Shown here: one piece after another, positions 16,489-26,838 of the stretch
Numbering within the stretch: the stretch's first letter is position 1
Layout of the letters: every line of letters starts with the position of its first letter
Source of the DNA: Acidimicrobiales bacterium
Lineage (GTDB): Bacteria > Actinomycetota > Acidimicrobiia > Acidimicrobiales > AC-9
Direction: 5' to 3'
Length of the DNA: 54,152 nt
NCBI GenBank assembly: GCA_036491125.1
Contig: DASXCO010000039.1
Location: forward strand, 1-54,152
Translations under genes and position numbers: made by a program
The notes under the pieces: generated by a model
Databases searched by the model: none
What the model was told of the DNA's origin: nothing
The model's input: only the letters and a program-made list of their open reading frames with translations

Positions 16489-16542
16489 CCGCCGCGAGCT
16501 CGACAGGTGTGCTCCTGGGCTTCGGTATCCCGTCCGGACCTC

Positions 16543-16548
16543 TAGCAT
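16543..16548 (+). promoter_or_regulatory. -10 box of leaderless ftsH
   Basis: TAGCAT, 6 nt before the ftsH ATG at 16555. A weak TTCGGT lies 16 nt further upstream as a possible -35. The intervening GGGGGC is too close to the ATG to act as a normal ribosome-binding site. Confidence 0.45.
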
Positions 16549-16554
16549 GGGGGC

Positions 16555-18690
<2,136 letters not shown>

Positions 18691-18725
18691 CACCTCGATT
18701 GGGCGCGACTGGGGTGGCCGGAAGC

Positions 18726-18935
18726 GTGGACCCGTTGGCGAAGCTGGCAAAAGATGCCGCCTACGTCGCCGTTGGCTTCGGGGTGCTCGGCTTCCAGCGG
18801 GCTCAGGTCCGTCGGCGGGAGGTCCTCAAGCGACTGGACGATCAACGGGGCCGGATCGAGGAGTTCCTGAACGACAGCTATCGCCAGGCCGGAGAGGTGG
18901 GAGGGCAGCTGCTCGGTCGGTCCCGGGGGGGTTGA
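18726..18935 (+). CDS. small conserved hypothetical protein
   Basis: A 69-aa protein starting GTG-GAC (MDPLAKLAKDAAYVAVGFGVLG), with an amphipathic or weakly hydrophobic helix at residues 5-22, a basic patch (FQRAQVRRREVLKRL) and an acidic helical end. Small proteins with a LAKDAAYVAVGFGVL segment recur in actinobacteria to my memory, but I know no function. GGAAG lies just upstream of the chosen start; a GTG at 18714 is an alternative. It follows ftsH by 35 nt on the same strand and could be co-transcribed. Confidence 0.6.
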   Translation: MDPLAKLAKDAAYVAVGFGVLGFQRAQVRRREVLKRLDDQRGRIEEFLNDSYRQAGEVGGQLLGRSRGG

Positions 18936-18975
18936 AGCGCTCGCCGCTCCATGACGGGCCCGGCAGCGCGGCCCC

Positions 18976-18981
18976 TATGAT
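18976..18981 (+). promoter_or_regulatory. -10 box of leaderless 2OG oxygenase gene
   Basis: TATGAT, close to the canonical -10 hexamer, 9 nt before the ATG at 18991. No Shine-Dalgarno sequence is present. Confidence 0.5.
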
Positions 18982-18990
18982 GTCGATCCC

Positions 18991-19821
18991 ATGGACCGGG
19001 TGAGTCTGGGGAACGCCATCGCCGGCCGGTTGCAATCCGAGATCGCCACCGCGCAGGCCGAGTTCGACCAGCCTGGACAGGTGCCCACCTCCATTCTCGA
19101 CAATGTCCTGGAGCCGAGCACTTGCAGCGCTGTTCATGCCGCCTTTCCCGACCCCGCCACCATGATGGAGCGGCGCACAATTCGCGAGCGTAAGTACGTT
19201 GCCGCCCAGATGGATCGGTACGACCCTCTGCTCGAGGAGGCGGTGTACGCCTTCCAGCAACCGCGCGTCGTCGAGGCGCTGAGCCAGATCACCGGCATCC
19301 GCGACCTCGTACCCGACGAGCGTCTTTACGCTGGCGGGGTCAGCCTGATGGGGCGGGACAACTTTCTCAACCCTCACATCGACAACTCCCACAACGACGA
19401 TCGCACCGGGTACCGAGTGCTCAACCTCCTCTACTACGTCACCCCTGACTGGGAGGAGAGCTACGGCGGCAGCCTCCAGCTGTGGGACCGCGGCCTGCGC
19501 CAACCAAGCCGGACGATCGAGAGCCGCTTCAACCGTCTGGTCGTGATGGGGACCACCCCGAGGTCGTGGCACTCCGTAACGCCGATCGTTCACGACGGCA
19601 GCCGGTGCTGCGTCTCCAATTACTACTTCGCGCCCCGGCCGCTGGCGTCCGGCACCGGGTACGCCGGCCAGGAGTACTTCCACGTAACGAAGTTTCGCGG
19701 CTTCCCGGAAGAGCGACTCAAGGATGTGGTCCTGCGAGGGGACGCCACGCTGCGCACGGCTGTGCGCAAAGTCCGCAGGCAGGGACTGGTCGCCACCCGG
19801 CACATCTATCGGAACCAGTGA
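18991..19821 (+). CDS. 2-oxoglutarate/Fe(II)-dependent oxygenase family protein
   Basis: A 276-aa protein with the double-stranded beta-helix signature of 2OG-Fe(II) oxygenases. The iron-binding His and Asp are in NPHIDNSHNDD, the distal His in PRSWHSVTPI, and a basic residue for 2-oxoglutarate follows in SRCCVSNYYF. The N-terminal 60 residues include an FDQPGQVPTSILDNVLEP segment typical of prolyl-hydroxylase-like proteins. It has its own leaderless promoter and is convergent with rmd, 19 bp apart. Because it borders the polysaccharide locus it could act on a sugar-linked or protein substrate, but nothing in the sequence fixes this. Confidence 0.8.
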   Translation: MDRVSLGNAIAGRLQSEIATAQAEFDQPGQVPTSILDNVLEPSTCSAVHAAFPDPATMMERRTIRERKYVAAQMDRYDPLLEEAVYAFQQPRVVEALSQITGIRDLVPDERLYAGGVSLMGRDNFLNPHIDNSHNDDRTGYRVLNLLYYVTPDWEESYGGSLQLWDRGLRQPSRTIESRFNRLVVMGTTPRSWHSVTPIVHDGSRCCVSNYYFAPRPLASGTGYAGQEYFHVTKFRGFPEERLKDVVLRGDATLRTAVRKVRRQGLVATRHIYRNQ

Positions 19822-19840
19822 CGGTCTGATCAGCCCCGTC

Positions 19841-20731
19841 TCAGGCGGCCCGCCAATGGTCGAGCACCGCCCGCAGCGTCGCGTCGAGGGGGATCTCGGG
19901 CCGCCAGCCGGTGGCCGACCGAAGGAGGGTTGAGTCTCCGCGCAGGACGGGCACGTCGGCGGGACGCTCGAGACTCGGATCGGCGATGAGGTCGAGGTGT
20001 GACCCGGCGATCGCCAGGAGGCGATGGGCGACGTCCTCGATGGGCACGTCGATGCCGGAGCACACGTTGTAGACCGCGCCCGCTTCGCCCCGCAGGATCA
20101 ACAGCCGGTAGGCCCGAACCACGTCCCGTACGTCGGTGAAATCGCGTCGAGGCCGCAGGTTGCCGACACGCAGCTCCTTCCCCCCGGCCCGCTCGGCCTC
20201 CACGATCCGCTTGGCCAGGGCGGAGACGGCGAACGACGGCGCCTGTCCCGGACCAACGTGGTTGAACGAACGTGCCCGGATGACGGGCAGACCGTGGCCC
20301 AGGTGCGCCTGGACCCCCAGAAACTCGGCGGCCACCTTGCTGGCGGCGTAGGGCGAGACGGGCAGGAGTGACGAGCCCTCGGTCAGCGGGAGGTATTCGG
20401 GCTTCACCGCCCCGTAGACCTCGGCCGAGCTCGTCAGCAGCACCCGCGGGGGGGACGGACAGCGTCGGGCCGCCTCCAGCAGGTTGAGCGTCCCGCCGGC
20501 ATTGACACGGAAGACCTCCTGCGGCTCGCCCCACGACTGGCCCACGTGGGTGAAGGCGGCCAAGTGGTACACGGCGTCCGGGGCGGCGTCCACGAGGGCA
20601 CGGCGGAGGCCGTCGACGTCGCCGATGTCGAGCCCCGGGACGGCGACGTCGACCTCATCCCCCGACTCCCGGAGATGGGCCTGGAGCCAGGTCCCGACGA
20701 AACCTTGGCCACCCGTGACGAACGCTCGCAC
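19841..20731 (-). CDS. rmd: GDP-6-deoxy-4-keto-mannose reductase-like SDR
   Basis: Extended SDR of 296 aa whose best family match by motif is RMD, which reduces GDP-4-keto-6-deoxymannose to GDP-D-rhamnose. Features: the Rossmann TGGQGFVGTWL, TSSAEVYG, the YAASK catalytic pair, NHVGPGQAPSFAVSALAKRI, and VGNLRPRRDFTDVRDVVRAY, shared by GMD and RMD. It starts at a GTG at 20731. It is the last gene of the minus-strand glycan locus. Its -10 box reuses the stop codon of the upstream glycosyltransferase. The partner dehydratase GMD is not in this window, so the GDP sugar route is incomplete here. A related NDP-sugar reductase remains possible. Confidence 0.78.
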   Translation of the reverse strand: MRAFVTGGQGFVGTWLQAHLRESGDEVDVAVPGLDIGDVDGLRRALVDAAPDAVYHLAAFTHVGQSWGEPQEVFRVNAGGTLNLLEAARRCPSPPRVLLTSSAEVYGAVKPEYLPLTEGSSLLPVSPYAASKVAAEFLGVQAHLGHGLPVIRARSFNHVGPGQAPSFAVSALAKRIVEAERAGGKELRVGNLRPRRDFTDVRDVVRAYRLLILRGEAGAVYNVCSGIDVPIEDVAHRLLAIAGSHLDLIADPSLERPADVPVLRGDSTLLRSATGWRPEIPLDATLRAVLDHWRAA

Positions 20732-20739
20732 GACGGCTC

Positions 20740-20745
20740 ACGCTA
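20740..20745 (-). promoter_or_regulatory. -10 box for rmd overlapping a stop codon
   Basis: TAGCGT on the minus strand, 8 nt before the rmd GTG. Its first three bases are the TAG stop codon of the upstream glycosyltransferase gene. Confidence 0.45.
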
Positions 20746-21900
20746 GTCGGGCTCGCCGGAACCCTTTCGGTTGGCGATCGCCGCTCGATAGGCACCGAGA
20801 TGTCCGACGGCGCTGGCCGACCAGGTGTGCCGGGCGGCCACCGCCAGTCCGCGCGTCCGGCGGGCCGGCAGTCCGTCGTCCCGCCGGACGAGCAGATCGA
20901 GGGCGCCGGCCAGCCCGTCCACATCACCCGGCGCGACGAGCACAGCAGCCCCTTCCACGACCTCCTGCATGGCGGAGCCCGTGGTCGTGACCAGTGGGGT
21001 CCCGCACGCCAGCGCCTCGAGGGCCGGGAGCCCGAAGCCCTCCTCCAGAGAGGGATAGGCGGCGGCGGCGGCCTGCCGCAGCAGGGCCGCGACCACGGTG
21101 TCGGCGACGTAGCCGGCGCGCACGATTCGGTCGTCGTGGCGAGCCTCGGCGATCGCCCGCTCGACCTTCACCGCTCCCCAACCGGCTCCGCCCGCCAGCA
21201 CCAGGCTGAGTCCGGGGTGGGAGGTGCAGATGCGGTCGAAGGCGCGCACGAGGGTGGGGACATCTTTGCGGGGCTCGAGGGTGCCCACGAAGGCCACGTA
21301 CGGGCCCTTGATACCGAGGTCCGCAAGCGCGGCAGCGTCCGCGCCTGGCTCGGGCTCGTCGGGGCGGAAGCGCTCGTGGTCTATGCCGTGGGGCACGATA
21401 TGGACCGGCCCCGACGGCGGACAGATCTCCCTCAGACGCTCGGCCGTGCTGGCGCTCACGCACACCAGCGCCTCGGCGTGACGAGCGGCCACGCGGATGG
21501 CTCGGCGGAAGATCGGCACCAAGGTGCGGCGATGCCACTCGGGATGGTCGAAGAAGGTCAGGTCGTGGATGGTCACGACTCGCGGCAGCGACGTCGCCTC
21601 GGGCATCGTGTAGTGAGGTCCGTGATGGACATCGACGGGAAGCCGGCGCAGGCGTCGAGGCAACCCGGTCTGCTCCCACGCCAGGCGCAGCGGTCGGGGA
21701 GTGGGGGCCACAGCCTCGAGGGAGGCGCCCGGAGCCAGCGCCCCCCAGCGTTCGGCATCCTCCGACCTGGACAGCAGTGTCAGCTCGACATCCGGTCGAT
21801 CGACCAGGGCGGCGGCCAATCCCAGCGTGTACCGGCCCGCCCCGGCGGGCTCGGCCGGCACGGCGCTGACGTCGAGGCTGAGGCGCAAGCGATCGCTCAC
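20743..21900 (-). CDS. glycosyltransferase family 4
   Basis: Retaining GT-B glycosyltransferase of 385 aa, cytoplasmic or membrane-associated. It begins MSDRLRLSLDVSAVPAEPAGAGRYTLGL, with the Gly-rich acceptor loop, then HHGPHYTMP and TIHDLTFFDHPEW in the N-lobe. The donor lobe contains FVGTLEPRKDVPTLVRAF and the E-x7-E signature in YPSLEEGFGLPALEALACGTP. The GTG start at 21900 overlaps the stop of the preceding glycosyltransferase as GTGA. It is the third of three adjacent GT4 genes, which suggests successive additions to one glycan. The donor sugar may be GDP-mannose or a rhamnose nucleotide, by context only. Confidence 0.9.
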   Translation of the reverse strand: MSDRLRLSLDVSAVPAEPAGAGRYTLGLAAALVDRPDVELTLLSRSEDAERWGALAPGASLEAVAPTPRPLRLAWEQTGLPRRLRRLPVDVHHGPHYTMPEATSLPRVVTIHDLTFFDHPEWHRRTLVPIFRRAIRVAARHAEALVCVSASTAERLREICPPSGPVHIVPHGIDHERFRPDEPEPGADAAALADLGIKGPYVAFVGTLEPRKDVPTLVRAFDRICTSHPGLSLVLAGGAGWGAVKVERAIAEARHDDRIVRAGYVADTVVAALLRQAAAAAYPSLEEGFGLPALEALACGTPLVTTTGSAMQEVVEGAAVLVAPGDVDGLAGALDLLVRRDDGLPARRTRGLAVAARHTWSASAVGHLGAYRAAIANRKGSGEPD

Positions 21901-22961
21901 AGCAGCTGCTCCCACAGGGCCACGTGACGGCGGGCGGTGGACTCCCACGTGAGCTTCTCCACTCGCGCTCGGCCACCGGCGACGAGCCCGTCGCGGGCGG
22001 GGCCGTCGACAGAGGCGCGCACCAGCCCCTCGGCGATGGCCTCCACGCTCAGGGGATCCACCTCGAGGGCCGCACCCTGGGTGCTGGGCATCGGACTGGC
22101 GACGACCGGAGCACCGGCCGCCATGGCCTCGACAGCGGGGAGACCGTAGCCCTCGTGGAGGGGGACGTAGGCCAGGCACCGACACCCGGCATAGAGGCCG
22201 GCGAGGACGGCCGCCGACACCGCTCCTGCCTGCACCACGCCTGGGCCTGGGCGAAGGTCCTCCCCCCACCCTTTCGGGCCGGCGACGACGAGCGGCCATG
22301 GCTCGGGCAAGCGGGACCGGGCCTGGTCATAGGCCTGGACCAGGCGGTCGAGATTCTTTCTGGGCTCGTTGGTGCCCACACACAGAAGGTATGGGGAGTC
22401 GACGCCAACGCGGCGCAGGAGATCGCCAGCGGCGCTGAAATCGCCAGGAGGCAGGTGGTCGACGCCCTCCTCGAACACCGCGACCCGGTCGGACGGCGCT
22501 CCGGCGTCCTGGAGGGCCGTCGCGGTCTCTGGTGAGGGCGCAAGCAGGAGACGAGCTCGCCGCAGGGCGCGTCGCAGCGCAGCCTCGTGCCAACGCCGGC
22601 CCCGCGCAGGGAACGCGTCGGGCACCTGTCGCCAGGCCAGGTCGTGCACAGTCGCCACGGCCGGCACCCGGCTGCGCGGGACGGCGAGCGAAACGGCGTG
22701 GACCAGATCGAACCCGTCCGGCGCGCTGACGACCCCGAGGTCCCAGGCCCGGGTGAGCATCGGCCCCGGGAGCGACGAGGCCACGACCGGCAACCCGAGC
22801 GAGGCGAGTGGATCGACGCCCGCGCCGGGCCGGCTGGCCAGGAGGGCGACGTCGGGAGCGGGGTTCATGCGCTCCAGGCCCTGCAGCAGACCACGGGCGT
22901 AGGTGCCGATGCCGCCGGGGGCCCTCCGGCGCAGCTGCTCGACGACGATCAGCACCCTCAC
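21897..22961 (-). CDS. glycosyltransferase family 4
   Basis: GT-B glycosyltransferase of 354 aa. It starts MRVLIVVEQLRRRAPGGIGTYARGLLQG, with the GGIGTY acceptor loop, followed by TVHDLAWRQVPDAFPARGRRW. The donor site has LCVGTNEPRKNLDRLVQAYD and the E-x7-E motif within VPLHEGYGLPAVEAMAAGAP. It shares ordering and start-codon overlaps with its two GT4 neighbours. The three share perhaps a third of their residues by eye and are unlikely to be recent duplicates. The start is a GTG, 6 nt after the upstream stop. Confidence 0.9.
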   Translation of the reverse strand: MRVLIVVEQLRRRAPGGIGTYARGLLQGLERMNPAPDVALLASRPGAGVDPLASLGLPVVASSLPGPMLTRAWDLGVVSAPDGFDLVHAVSLAVPRSRVPAVATVHDLAWRQVPDAFPARGRRWHEAALRRALRRARLLLAPSPETATALQDAGAPSDRVAVFEEGVDHLPPGDFSAAGDLLRRVGVDSPYLLCVGTNEPRKNLDRLVQAYDQARSRLPEPWPLVVAGPKGWGEDLRPGPGVVQAGAVSAAVLAGLYAGCRCLAYVPLHEGYGLPAVEAMAAGAPVVASPMPSTQGAALEVDPLSVEAIAEGLVRASVDGPARDGLVAGGRARVEKLTWESTARRHVALWEQLL

Positions 22962-22967
22962 CGGATC

Positions 22968-24167
22968 TCAGCTCGCAGCAGCCGACGCGTCCCGGTACAG
23001 GGCGGCGAGACCGGCCCCGCAGTCTTGCCAGCTGAAAGCCGTGATCCGCCGGTGTCCCCTGGCGACCAGGTCGGCCCGCGCCCCGTCGTCGACGAGCAGC
23101 CGGTCGATGGCGGCCGCCAACGCGTCAGCGTCGCCTGGCTCCACCACCGCGGCCCCGTCGCCGACAACCTCGGGCAATGCCCCCGCGGTCGTGGTCACCA
23201 CGGGGACGCCGGCCGCCATGGCCTCGAGCGGGGGGAACCCGAAGCCCTCGTACACCGAGGGGAACGCGAAGAGCGTCGCCCGTCGAAGCAGCCGGGAGCG
23301 GTGGGCCTGACTCACGTAGCCCAGTCTCACCACCCGGTCTCGCCAGGGCGAGGCGGCCATAGCCGCCTCGAGGCGCTCCACACCCCAGCCGGCACGCCCC
23401 GCAACCACGAGCGACAGGTCCCGGTGACGGTCGGCGAGCTGGTCGAAGGCCCGGATCAAGGTGCCAAGGTCTTTCCTCGGCTCGATCGTGCCCAGGGCGA
23501 GGACGTACGGCCCGTCGACACGCGGGCCGGAGCCGGCGCCGGCGACATCCACGGCGCCACCGCCGTCGTTCCCCTCGGACCCGTCTCCCGGGCCGGCCAT
23601 GCAGCCCTCGACGGGCGGGATGCCGTGGTGGACGGCGCGGACGCGCTCGGGCGCCGCGCCGAGCAGCTCGACCACCTCCTCCCGCACGAATGCCGAGGGG
23701 GTGTGCACCCACGCCCCCTCTCGGATGGCTCGGCGCACCAGCGGCGGGAAGGTCTGCGTGTAGTCGTCGCACATCTCCGGGAACCGCACCGTGGTGAGGT
23801 CGTGCACGGTCACCACCCTGGCCGCTCGCCGTGCCGGGGGGACGATGAAGTTCGTGCCGTGGACCACGTCGACCCTACCGGTGAACCACTCGATCGGCGG
23901 CAGCGACGTCCGCCGCCAGGCCCGGTGGACCGGTCGGGCGGGCATGGGCCGCTCGACCACCGCCACCCCCCGGGGCAGGTGCTCGACGATCCGCCCCCGT
24001 CGCCGCCAGCTCACGGCGAAGGCCCTCACGCGCACGTCGTCGACCGCGGCCAGGGCCAGGAGGGCGCCCGTGCAGAAGGCGCCGACACCCGCTGTCGCAC
24101 CGAGCAAAGGCGTGGCATCGAAGGCCACGTCCAGGCCTGGCGACCCCGTCGCGCCCGAGCTTCGCAT
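22968..24167 (-). CDS. glycosyltransferase family 4
   Basis: GT-B glycosyltransferase of 399 aa and first gene of the three-GT4 block. The ATG at 24167 is set by GGAGG 8 nt upstream. The N-lobe has FDATPLLGATAGVGAFCTGAL and VVHGTNFIVPP; the donor lobe has ALGTIEPRKDLGTLIRAFDQL and FPSVYEGFGFPPLEAMAAGVP with the E-x7-E pair. A Gly/Asp-rich insert of about 30 residues (MAGPGDGSEGNDGGGAVDVAG) separates the lobes, longer than in its neighbours. It is divergent from cofD, with 48 bp between the starts. Confidence 0.9.
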   Translation of the reverse strand: MRSSGATGSPGLDVAFDATPLLGATAGVGAFCTGALLALAAVDDVRVRAFAVSWRRRGRIVEHLPRGVAVVERPMPARPVHRAWRRTSLPPIEWFTGRVDVVHGTNFIVPPARRAARVVTVHDLTTVRFPEMCDDYTQTFPPLVRRAIREGAWVHTPSAFVREEVVELLGAAPERVRAVHHGIPPVEGCMAGPGDGSEGNDGGGAVDVAGAGSGPRVDGPYVLALGTIEPRKDLGTLIRAFDQLADRHRDLSLVVAGRAGWGVERLEAAMAASPWRDRVVRLGYVSQAHRSRLLRRATLFAFPSVYEGFGFPPLEAMAAGVPVVTTTAGALPEVVGDGAAVVEPGDADALAAAIDRLLVDDGARADLVARGHRRITAFSWQDCGAGLAALYRDASAAAS

Positions 24168-24202
24168 CAGAGGAGCCTCCCACAAGCCGCCGGCCGGGGG
24201 TT

Positions 24203-24208
24203 TAGCCT
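24203..24208 (+). promoter_or_regulatory. -10 box of leaderless cofD
   Basis: TAGCCT, 7 nt before the cofD ATG at 24216, with no Shine-Dalgarno sequence. It lies within the 48-bp gap to the divergent glycosyltransferase. Confidence 0.5.
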
Positions 24209-24215
24209 GACGGGC

Positions 24216-25154
24216 ATGATCGCTGCCCTAGCCGGAGGCGTCGGCGCGGCCCGCCTCCTGGGGGGCATGGCCCGCGTCCTCCCCGAGCGCGACATCACAG
24301 TCGTCGTCAACACCGGTGACGACACGGTGCTGCACGGGCTGCACGTGAGCCCCGATCTCGACACCGTCACCTACAGCCTGGCCGGTGCGGTCAACCCGGA
24401 GACGGGCTGGGGGCTGGCGGGCGAGACGTGGGCAGCCATGGACGCGCTCGAGCGCTACGGCGGCGCAACCTGGTTCCGCCTCGGAGACCGCGACCTGGCA
24501 ACCCACCTGTACCGCACGCAGCGGCTGCGCGAGGGGGCATCGCTGTCGACCATCACCTCGGAGCTCGCCGCCAGCTGGGACGTCGGGTCCCGCCTCCTCC
24601 CCATGTCCGACGACCCGGTGCGGACTCACGTCACGCTCGCCGACGGCGTCGAGGTCGAGTTCCAGGACTACTTCGTCCGGCGACGGCACGCCGTGGAGGT
24701 GCAGGCCGTCCGCTTCGAGGGCGCCGAGTCGGCCCGCCCGGCGCCGGGCGTGATCGAAGCCATCCAGACGGCGACCACTGTCGTGGTGTGCCCGTCCAAT
24801 CCCATCGTCTCGATCGGGCCCATCCTGGCCGTGCCGGGGATCGAGGAGACACTCGCCAGCCGGCGGGCCGACACGGTGGCGGTGTCGCCCATCGTGGCCG
24901 GTGCCGCCGTCAAAGGGCCCGCCGACCGGCTGCTCACCGAGCTCGGTCACGAGTCATCGGTGGTCGGCGTGGCCCGGCTCTACGCGCCCCTGGCGACGAC
25001 CCTCGTCGTCGACGACGCGGACGCCGACCTCGCCGATCGGGTCGAGGCGGAGGGGGTGCGATGCGTCGTCGCCCCCGCCCTGATGAGCTCACCCGAGCTG
25101 GCCGCGGCCCTGGCCAAGGTGGTCCTGGCCGCCGGTGGCAGACGACGGCCGTGA
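24216..25154 (+). CDS. cofD: 2-phospho-L-lactate (phosphoenolpyruvate) transferase, F420 biosynthesis
   Basis: Joins the deazaflavin Fo to an activated phospholactyl or phosphoenolpyruvyl group to make F420-0 or its dehydro form; the mycobacterial enzyme is FbiA. The 312-aa protein has the GGVGAARLLGGMA nucleotide loop at the N-terminus, NTGDD, LGDRDLATHLYRTQRL, SDDPVRTHV and the conserved CPSNPIVSIGPIL. It is apparently leaderless and overlaps cofE as GTGA, so both proteins are made from one message. The pair interrupts the minus-strand polysaccharide genes. F420 supports many actinobacterial oxidoreductases. As in other actinobacteria the phosphoenolpyruvate route is the likelier one. Confidence 0.94.
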   Translation: MIAALAGGVGAARLLGGMARVLPERDITVVVNTGDDTVLHGLHVSPDLDTVTYSLAGAVNPETGWGLAGETWAAMDALERYGGATWFRLGDRDLATHLYRTQRLREGASLSTITSELAASWDVGSRLLPMSDDPVRTHVTLADGVEVEFQDYFVRRRHAVEVQAVRFEGAESARPAPGVIEAIQTATTVVVCPSNPIVSIGPILAVPGIEETLASRRADTVAVSPIVAGAAVKGPADRLLTELGHESSVVGVARLYAPLATTLVVDDADADLADRVEAEGVRCVVAPALMSSPELAAALAKVVLAAGGRRRP

Positions 25155-25846
25155 GCCTGCAGGTACTACCGGTCGTCGGCCTTCCTGAGGTCGGCACCGG
25201 CGACGTCCTGGCCGAGCTCATCGCCGGGCGGATCGAGCTGGTCGACGGCGACGTCGTGGTCGTCACCCAGAAGATCGTGTCCAAGGCCGAAGGGCGACTC
25301 GTACCCGTCGACCCCGACGATCCCGGGTCGGTGCGGGAGCTGGTCGAGACGGAGGCCACCCGGGTCCTCCGCCGCCGGGACGACCTGATCATGACCGAGA
25401 CCCGCCACGGCTTCGTGTGCGCCAACTCGGGCGTCGACCTCTCGAATGTCGAAATGGGCCAGGCCGCCCTCCTGCCCGTCGACCCGGACCGCTCGGCGCG
25501 CCGCATACGCGACGGCCTGCGAGCCCGGACGGGGGTGACCGTCGGGGTCGTCGTGTCGGACACCTTCGGGCGGACCTGGCGCCGCGGAAGTACCGACGTG
25601 GCCATCGGGGTCGCCGGCGTGGCCGCAGTGGTGGACCTCCGCGGCACCCGGGACTGGCGTGGCCGCGTCCTCGTGGGAACCGAGATCTGCGTGGGAGACG
25701 AGTTGGCGGGGGCGGCCGAGCTGGTGATGGGCAAGGCGACGGGGGTGCCGGTGGCCGTGGTGCGTGGGGTCGACTCCAGCTGGCTACGCGAGTCGTCGGT
25801 GGCCGACGAGGTGGTGCGGCCGTATCAGGAGGACCTGTTCCGCTGA
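25151..25846 (+). CDS. cofE: coenzyme F420-0:L-glutamate ligase (stand-alone)
   Basis: GTP-dependent ligase that adds L-glutamates to F420-0. The 231-aa protein starts at a GTG and shows GDVVVVTQKIVSKAEGR, ETRHGFVCANSGVDLSN and VVVSDTFGRTWRRG, the CofE metal- and substrate-binding motifs. In mycobacteria the protein (FbiB) carries an extra C-terminal nitroreductase domain that reduces dehydro-F420-0; here the protein ends after the ligase domain. Its last 22 bp overlap the 3' end of the convergent epimerase gene. Confidence 0.94.
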   Translation: MSLQVLPVVGLPEVGTGDVLAELIAGRIELVDGDVVVVTQKIVSKAEGRLVPVDPDDPGSVRELVETEATRVLRRRDDLIMTETRHGFVCANSGVDLSNVEMGQAALLPVDPDRSARRIRDGLRARTGVTVGVVVSDTFGRTWRRGSTDVAIGVAGVAAVVDLRGTRDWRGRVLVGTEICVGDELAGAAELVMGKATGVPVAVVRGVDSSWLRESSVADEVVRPYQEDLFR

Positions 25847-26838
25847 CGGGAGCCGCGCCCTCCCTTGGCGTGACGGCCACCCCCGCCGCCGGCAGCGTCG
25901 GCCGACGTCGCCGCCAGCACGGCGGCCGTTCCGTCCTCCAGGCTCGTCCACGGCTTCCAGCCCAGGTGGATGGCCGCCCGCCCGGGGTCGAGGGCGGAGC
26001 GATGGAGCTCTCCCGGCCTGGCGGGCGCGTGGACGGGCCGCTGCGAGCTGCCCGCCGCCCCGGCCATCGTCTCGTACAGCTGGAGCACCGACGTCTCGGT
26101 CCCCGTGCCCACGTTGATGAGAAGCCCCCCACCCCGCTGGCCTGCTCGGGCCATGGCGTCGACGACGTCGTCCACGAAGACGAAGTCCCGAGTCTGGGAG
26201 CCGTCGCCGAAGATCGTGCAGCGCTCACCGGCGACCAGGTGGCCGGCGAAGATGGCGACGACGCCGGCCTCCCCGTGTGGGTCCTGGCGAGGTCCGTAGA
26301 CGTTGCCCAGGGCCAGCGCGCAGAACTCGATGTTGTGTAGCTCCCGGTAGGCCGTGAGGTAGTCGACCACGACCATCTTGCTGATCCCGTACGGGGACGT
26401 CGGGACGCGCGGAAGCGACTCTCGCGCCGGGAGGTCGGACGGACGGACGTCGCCGTAGAGCGTGCCTCCGCTGGCCGCGAAGACGATCTTCGACACACCA
26501 GCCCGCCTCGCTCCTTCGAGGACCCGCAGGCTGCCGAGGATGTTGATGTCGGCGTCGAGCACCGGGTCGTCGACCGACACCCGCACGTCGGCCTGGGCGG
26601 CGAGGTGGAACACCACTTCCGGCGGCCGCCGGGCCATGAGATCGACCAGCTGGGGCGAGCGGATGTCCAGGTGGTGGAAGGTCATGTCGTTCGTCGACCC
26701 GGAGCGGGCGTCGGCCAGGTTCGTGAGCGAGCCTGTCGACAGGTCGTCGACGACGTCCACGGCGTGACCCTCGGCGAGGAGGCGGTCGACCAGGGTCGAG
26801 CCGATGAACCCGGCACCGCCGGTGACCATGACCCTCAT
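25825..26838 (-). CDS. NAD-dependent sugar epimerase/dehydratase (GalE-like)
   Basis: Extended SDR of 337 aa acting on a nucleotide sugar. The Rossmann motif is TGGAGFIGSTLVDRLL, followed by HLAAQADVRVSVDDP, TLYGD and the catalytic YGISK. The segment NVYGPRQDPHGEAGVVAIF and DFVFVDDVVDA place it near UDP-glucose/UDP-GlcNAc 4-epimerases. The last 20 residues (GGGGGRHAKGGRGSRQR) are basic and low complexity, and overlap cofE by 22 bp. The ATG overlaps the stop of the nucleotidyltransferase as ATGA. A C4 epimerase supplying UDP-galactose or UDP-arabinose to this locus is plausible, since UDP-xylose is made next door. Confidence 0.85.
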   Translation of the reverse strand: MRVMVTGGAGFIGSTLVDRLLAEGHAVDVVDDLSTGSLTNLADARSGSTNDMTFHHLDIRSPQLVDLMARRPPEVVFHLAAQADVRVSVDDPVLDADINILGSLRVLEGARRAGVSKIVFAASGGTLYGDVRPSDLPARESLPRVPTSPYGISKMVVVDYLTAYRELHNIEFCALALGNVYGPRQDPHGEAGVVAIFAGHLVAGERCTIFGDGSQTRDFVFVDDVVDAMARAGQRGGGLLINVGTGTETSVLQLYETMAGAAGSSQRPVHAPARPGELHRSALDPGRAAIHLGWKPWTSLEDGTAAVLAATSADAAGGGGGRHAKGGRGSRQRNRSS

